Below are positions 4,946 through 5,563 of a DNA stretch of 5,563 bases, piece after piece. The notes under the pieces were generated by a model. The model searched no databases and was not told the DNA's origin. It saw nothing but the letters and a program-made list of their open reading frames with translations. The position numbers and the translations under genes were made by a program. Origin of the DNA: Mucilaginibacter sp. (GTDB taxonomy: Bacteria; Bacteroidota; Bacteroidia; Sphingobacteriales; Sphingobacteriaceae); NCBI GenBank assembly GCA_025934475.1, contig JAICXZ010000258.1, forward strand, positions 1-5,563, in the 5' to 3' direction. How positions within the stretch are numbered: position 1 is the stretch's first letter; each line of letters opens with the position of its first letter.

Positions 4946-5044
4946 ATGATTTATAGGGTAAATCTAAACTAAAATCAAACAACTTTTATATCCCTCTATC
5001 AACCTTCCAACTTTAAAACCTTCAAACATTACAACAAAAAATAA
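4946..5044. promoter_or_regulatory. Divergent intergenic region between desaturase and capsid genes
   Basis: A 99-bp AT-rich gap that must hold the promoter of the minus-strand desaturase and the leader of the plus-strand capsid gene. Plus-strand CTTCCAACTTTAAAACCTTC and the A-rich tract just before the ATG at 5045 look like a Bacteroidota leader. On the minus strand TAGTTTAG is one base from the -7 consensus TAnnTTTG but lacks a well-placed -33 element. No specific promoter can be assigned. Confidence 0.4.
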
Positions 5045-5563
5045 ATGTCCCAATTTACATTCACAAACAACACCTATGCCGGCGAAGCGCTGGCTGGGTT
5101 TATGGCCAGTACGCTGCTCGAAGCCGATTCGGTGAAGCGCGGCTTGCTGACGGTCATCAACGACGTCAAATCGCGCAAGGTTATCCTTGATGTCGACGAC
5201 GACGTAGTATTCCAGGACCCTTCGGGCATCTTCGCCGACCAGGGTACAACCACCCAGCAAAACGAAAGCTATCTTGATCCCGTAGTCTACGAATTCATGA
5301 AACAGGAACAATGGGATAAGCTCATCAAATCGTGGGAAGCGCAAAGCCTCAAACCGGGTTCCTTTATGGATTACGAAGGCGTTGTCGACCTGTCCGACTT
5401 TATGGTTCAGCGTTATCTCACCAAGATCCAGATTGCTAACGAACGCCTTTACTGGTTGGGTAAATCGGCTACCAAAGAAGCTACATTTACTGCTCCTTTT
5501 GCAGGCTTACTTCCATCTATAGCCACGGCTTCAGGCGTGTACAAAGTCGGCTTAGGCAAACCG
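5045..5563 (+). CDS. Probable phage major capsid protein, N-terminal part (cut by window end)
   Basis: An open frame from the ATG at 5045 to the last base (173 codons, no stop), so the gene continues beyond the window. It begins MSQFTFTNNTYAGEALAGFM, followed by an acidic/aliphatic stretch (KVILDVDDDVVF), a FMKQEQWDKLIKSWEAQ helix, and LSDFMVQRYLTKIQIANERL. There is no signal peptide or membrane segment. The call rests on position (next plus-strand gene after the prohead protease/scaffold, where the capsid gene normally lies), on codon use matching the protease gene, and on general resemblance to capsid N-termini of Bacteroidota phages as I recall them. There is no diagnostic motif, so another head protein is possible. 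A 126-codon minus-strand frame at 4964-5344 is only its shadow. Confidence 0.6.
   Translation, partial: MSQFTFTNNTYAGEALAGFMASTLLEADSVKRGLLTVINDVKSRKVILDVDDDVVFQDPSGIFADQGTTTQQNESYLDPVVYEFMKQEQWDKLIKSWEAQSLKPGSFMDYEGVVDLSDFMVQRYLTKIQIANERLYWLGKSATKEATFTAPFAGLLPSIATASGVYKVGLGKP

Overview
The window looks like DNA from a Bacteroidota bacterium, probably of the Sphingobacteriaceae (Mucilaginibacter/Pedobacter type). The reasons are A-rich leaders without clear Shine-Dalgarno sites, small precursors with an LSR..M..V.GG leader, a TlpA-like periplasmic thioredoxin, and a phage head module of the kind seen in prophages of this phylum. The genus is inferred from overall appearance, not from a marker gene.

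Left part (about 200-2260, all on the minus strand): a compact peptide locus. In transcription order it holds a 68-residue Cys-rich double-glycine precursor (1954-2160), a 440-residue secreted TlpA/thioredoxin-fold protein with a WCIPC active site and a canonical EF-hand loop (572-1894), and a 67-residue paralogue of the precursor (234-437). Both precursors have six aligned cysteines. Both are preceded by the same ~53-nt upstream element, and both are followed 10-12 nt after the stop by hairpins sharing a GGUGCAAAGYGCC apex. The whole expression cassette therefore appears duplicated, not only the reading frame. A disulfide oxidoreductase encoded between two Cys-rich secreted-peptide precursors suggests a role in their redox maturation or protection. 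The exporter or leader peptidase expected for such a locus is not in the window.

Middle (2253-2924): about 670 bp with no convincing gene. It carries three spaced copies of a composite direct repeat (CTGACAAACCnnnGTCACCA, then CCGAYCTTTGA at a fixed 38-nt offset), plus CGGACT hexamers and a short CTCATAT tandem repeat. It lies upstream of the phage genes and is probably regulatory.

Right part (2925-5563): phage head genes on the plus strand. These are a ClpP-like prohead protease with a long acidic/coiled-coil C-terminal half (probable protease-scaffold fusion with a possible internal scaffold start at 3534), and the first 173 codons of a probable major capsid protein cut by the window edge. 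Between them, on the opposite strand and with more AT-rich codons, sits a three-histidine-box membrane fatty-acid desaturase-like gene (4163-4945) with its own terminator-like hairpin. It looks like a cargo ('moron') gene. The peptide locus may be a second opposite-strand insert or simply host DNA at a prophage edge; the window cannot decide this.
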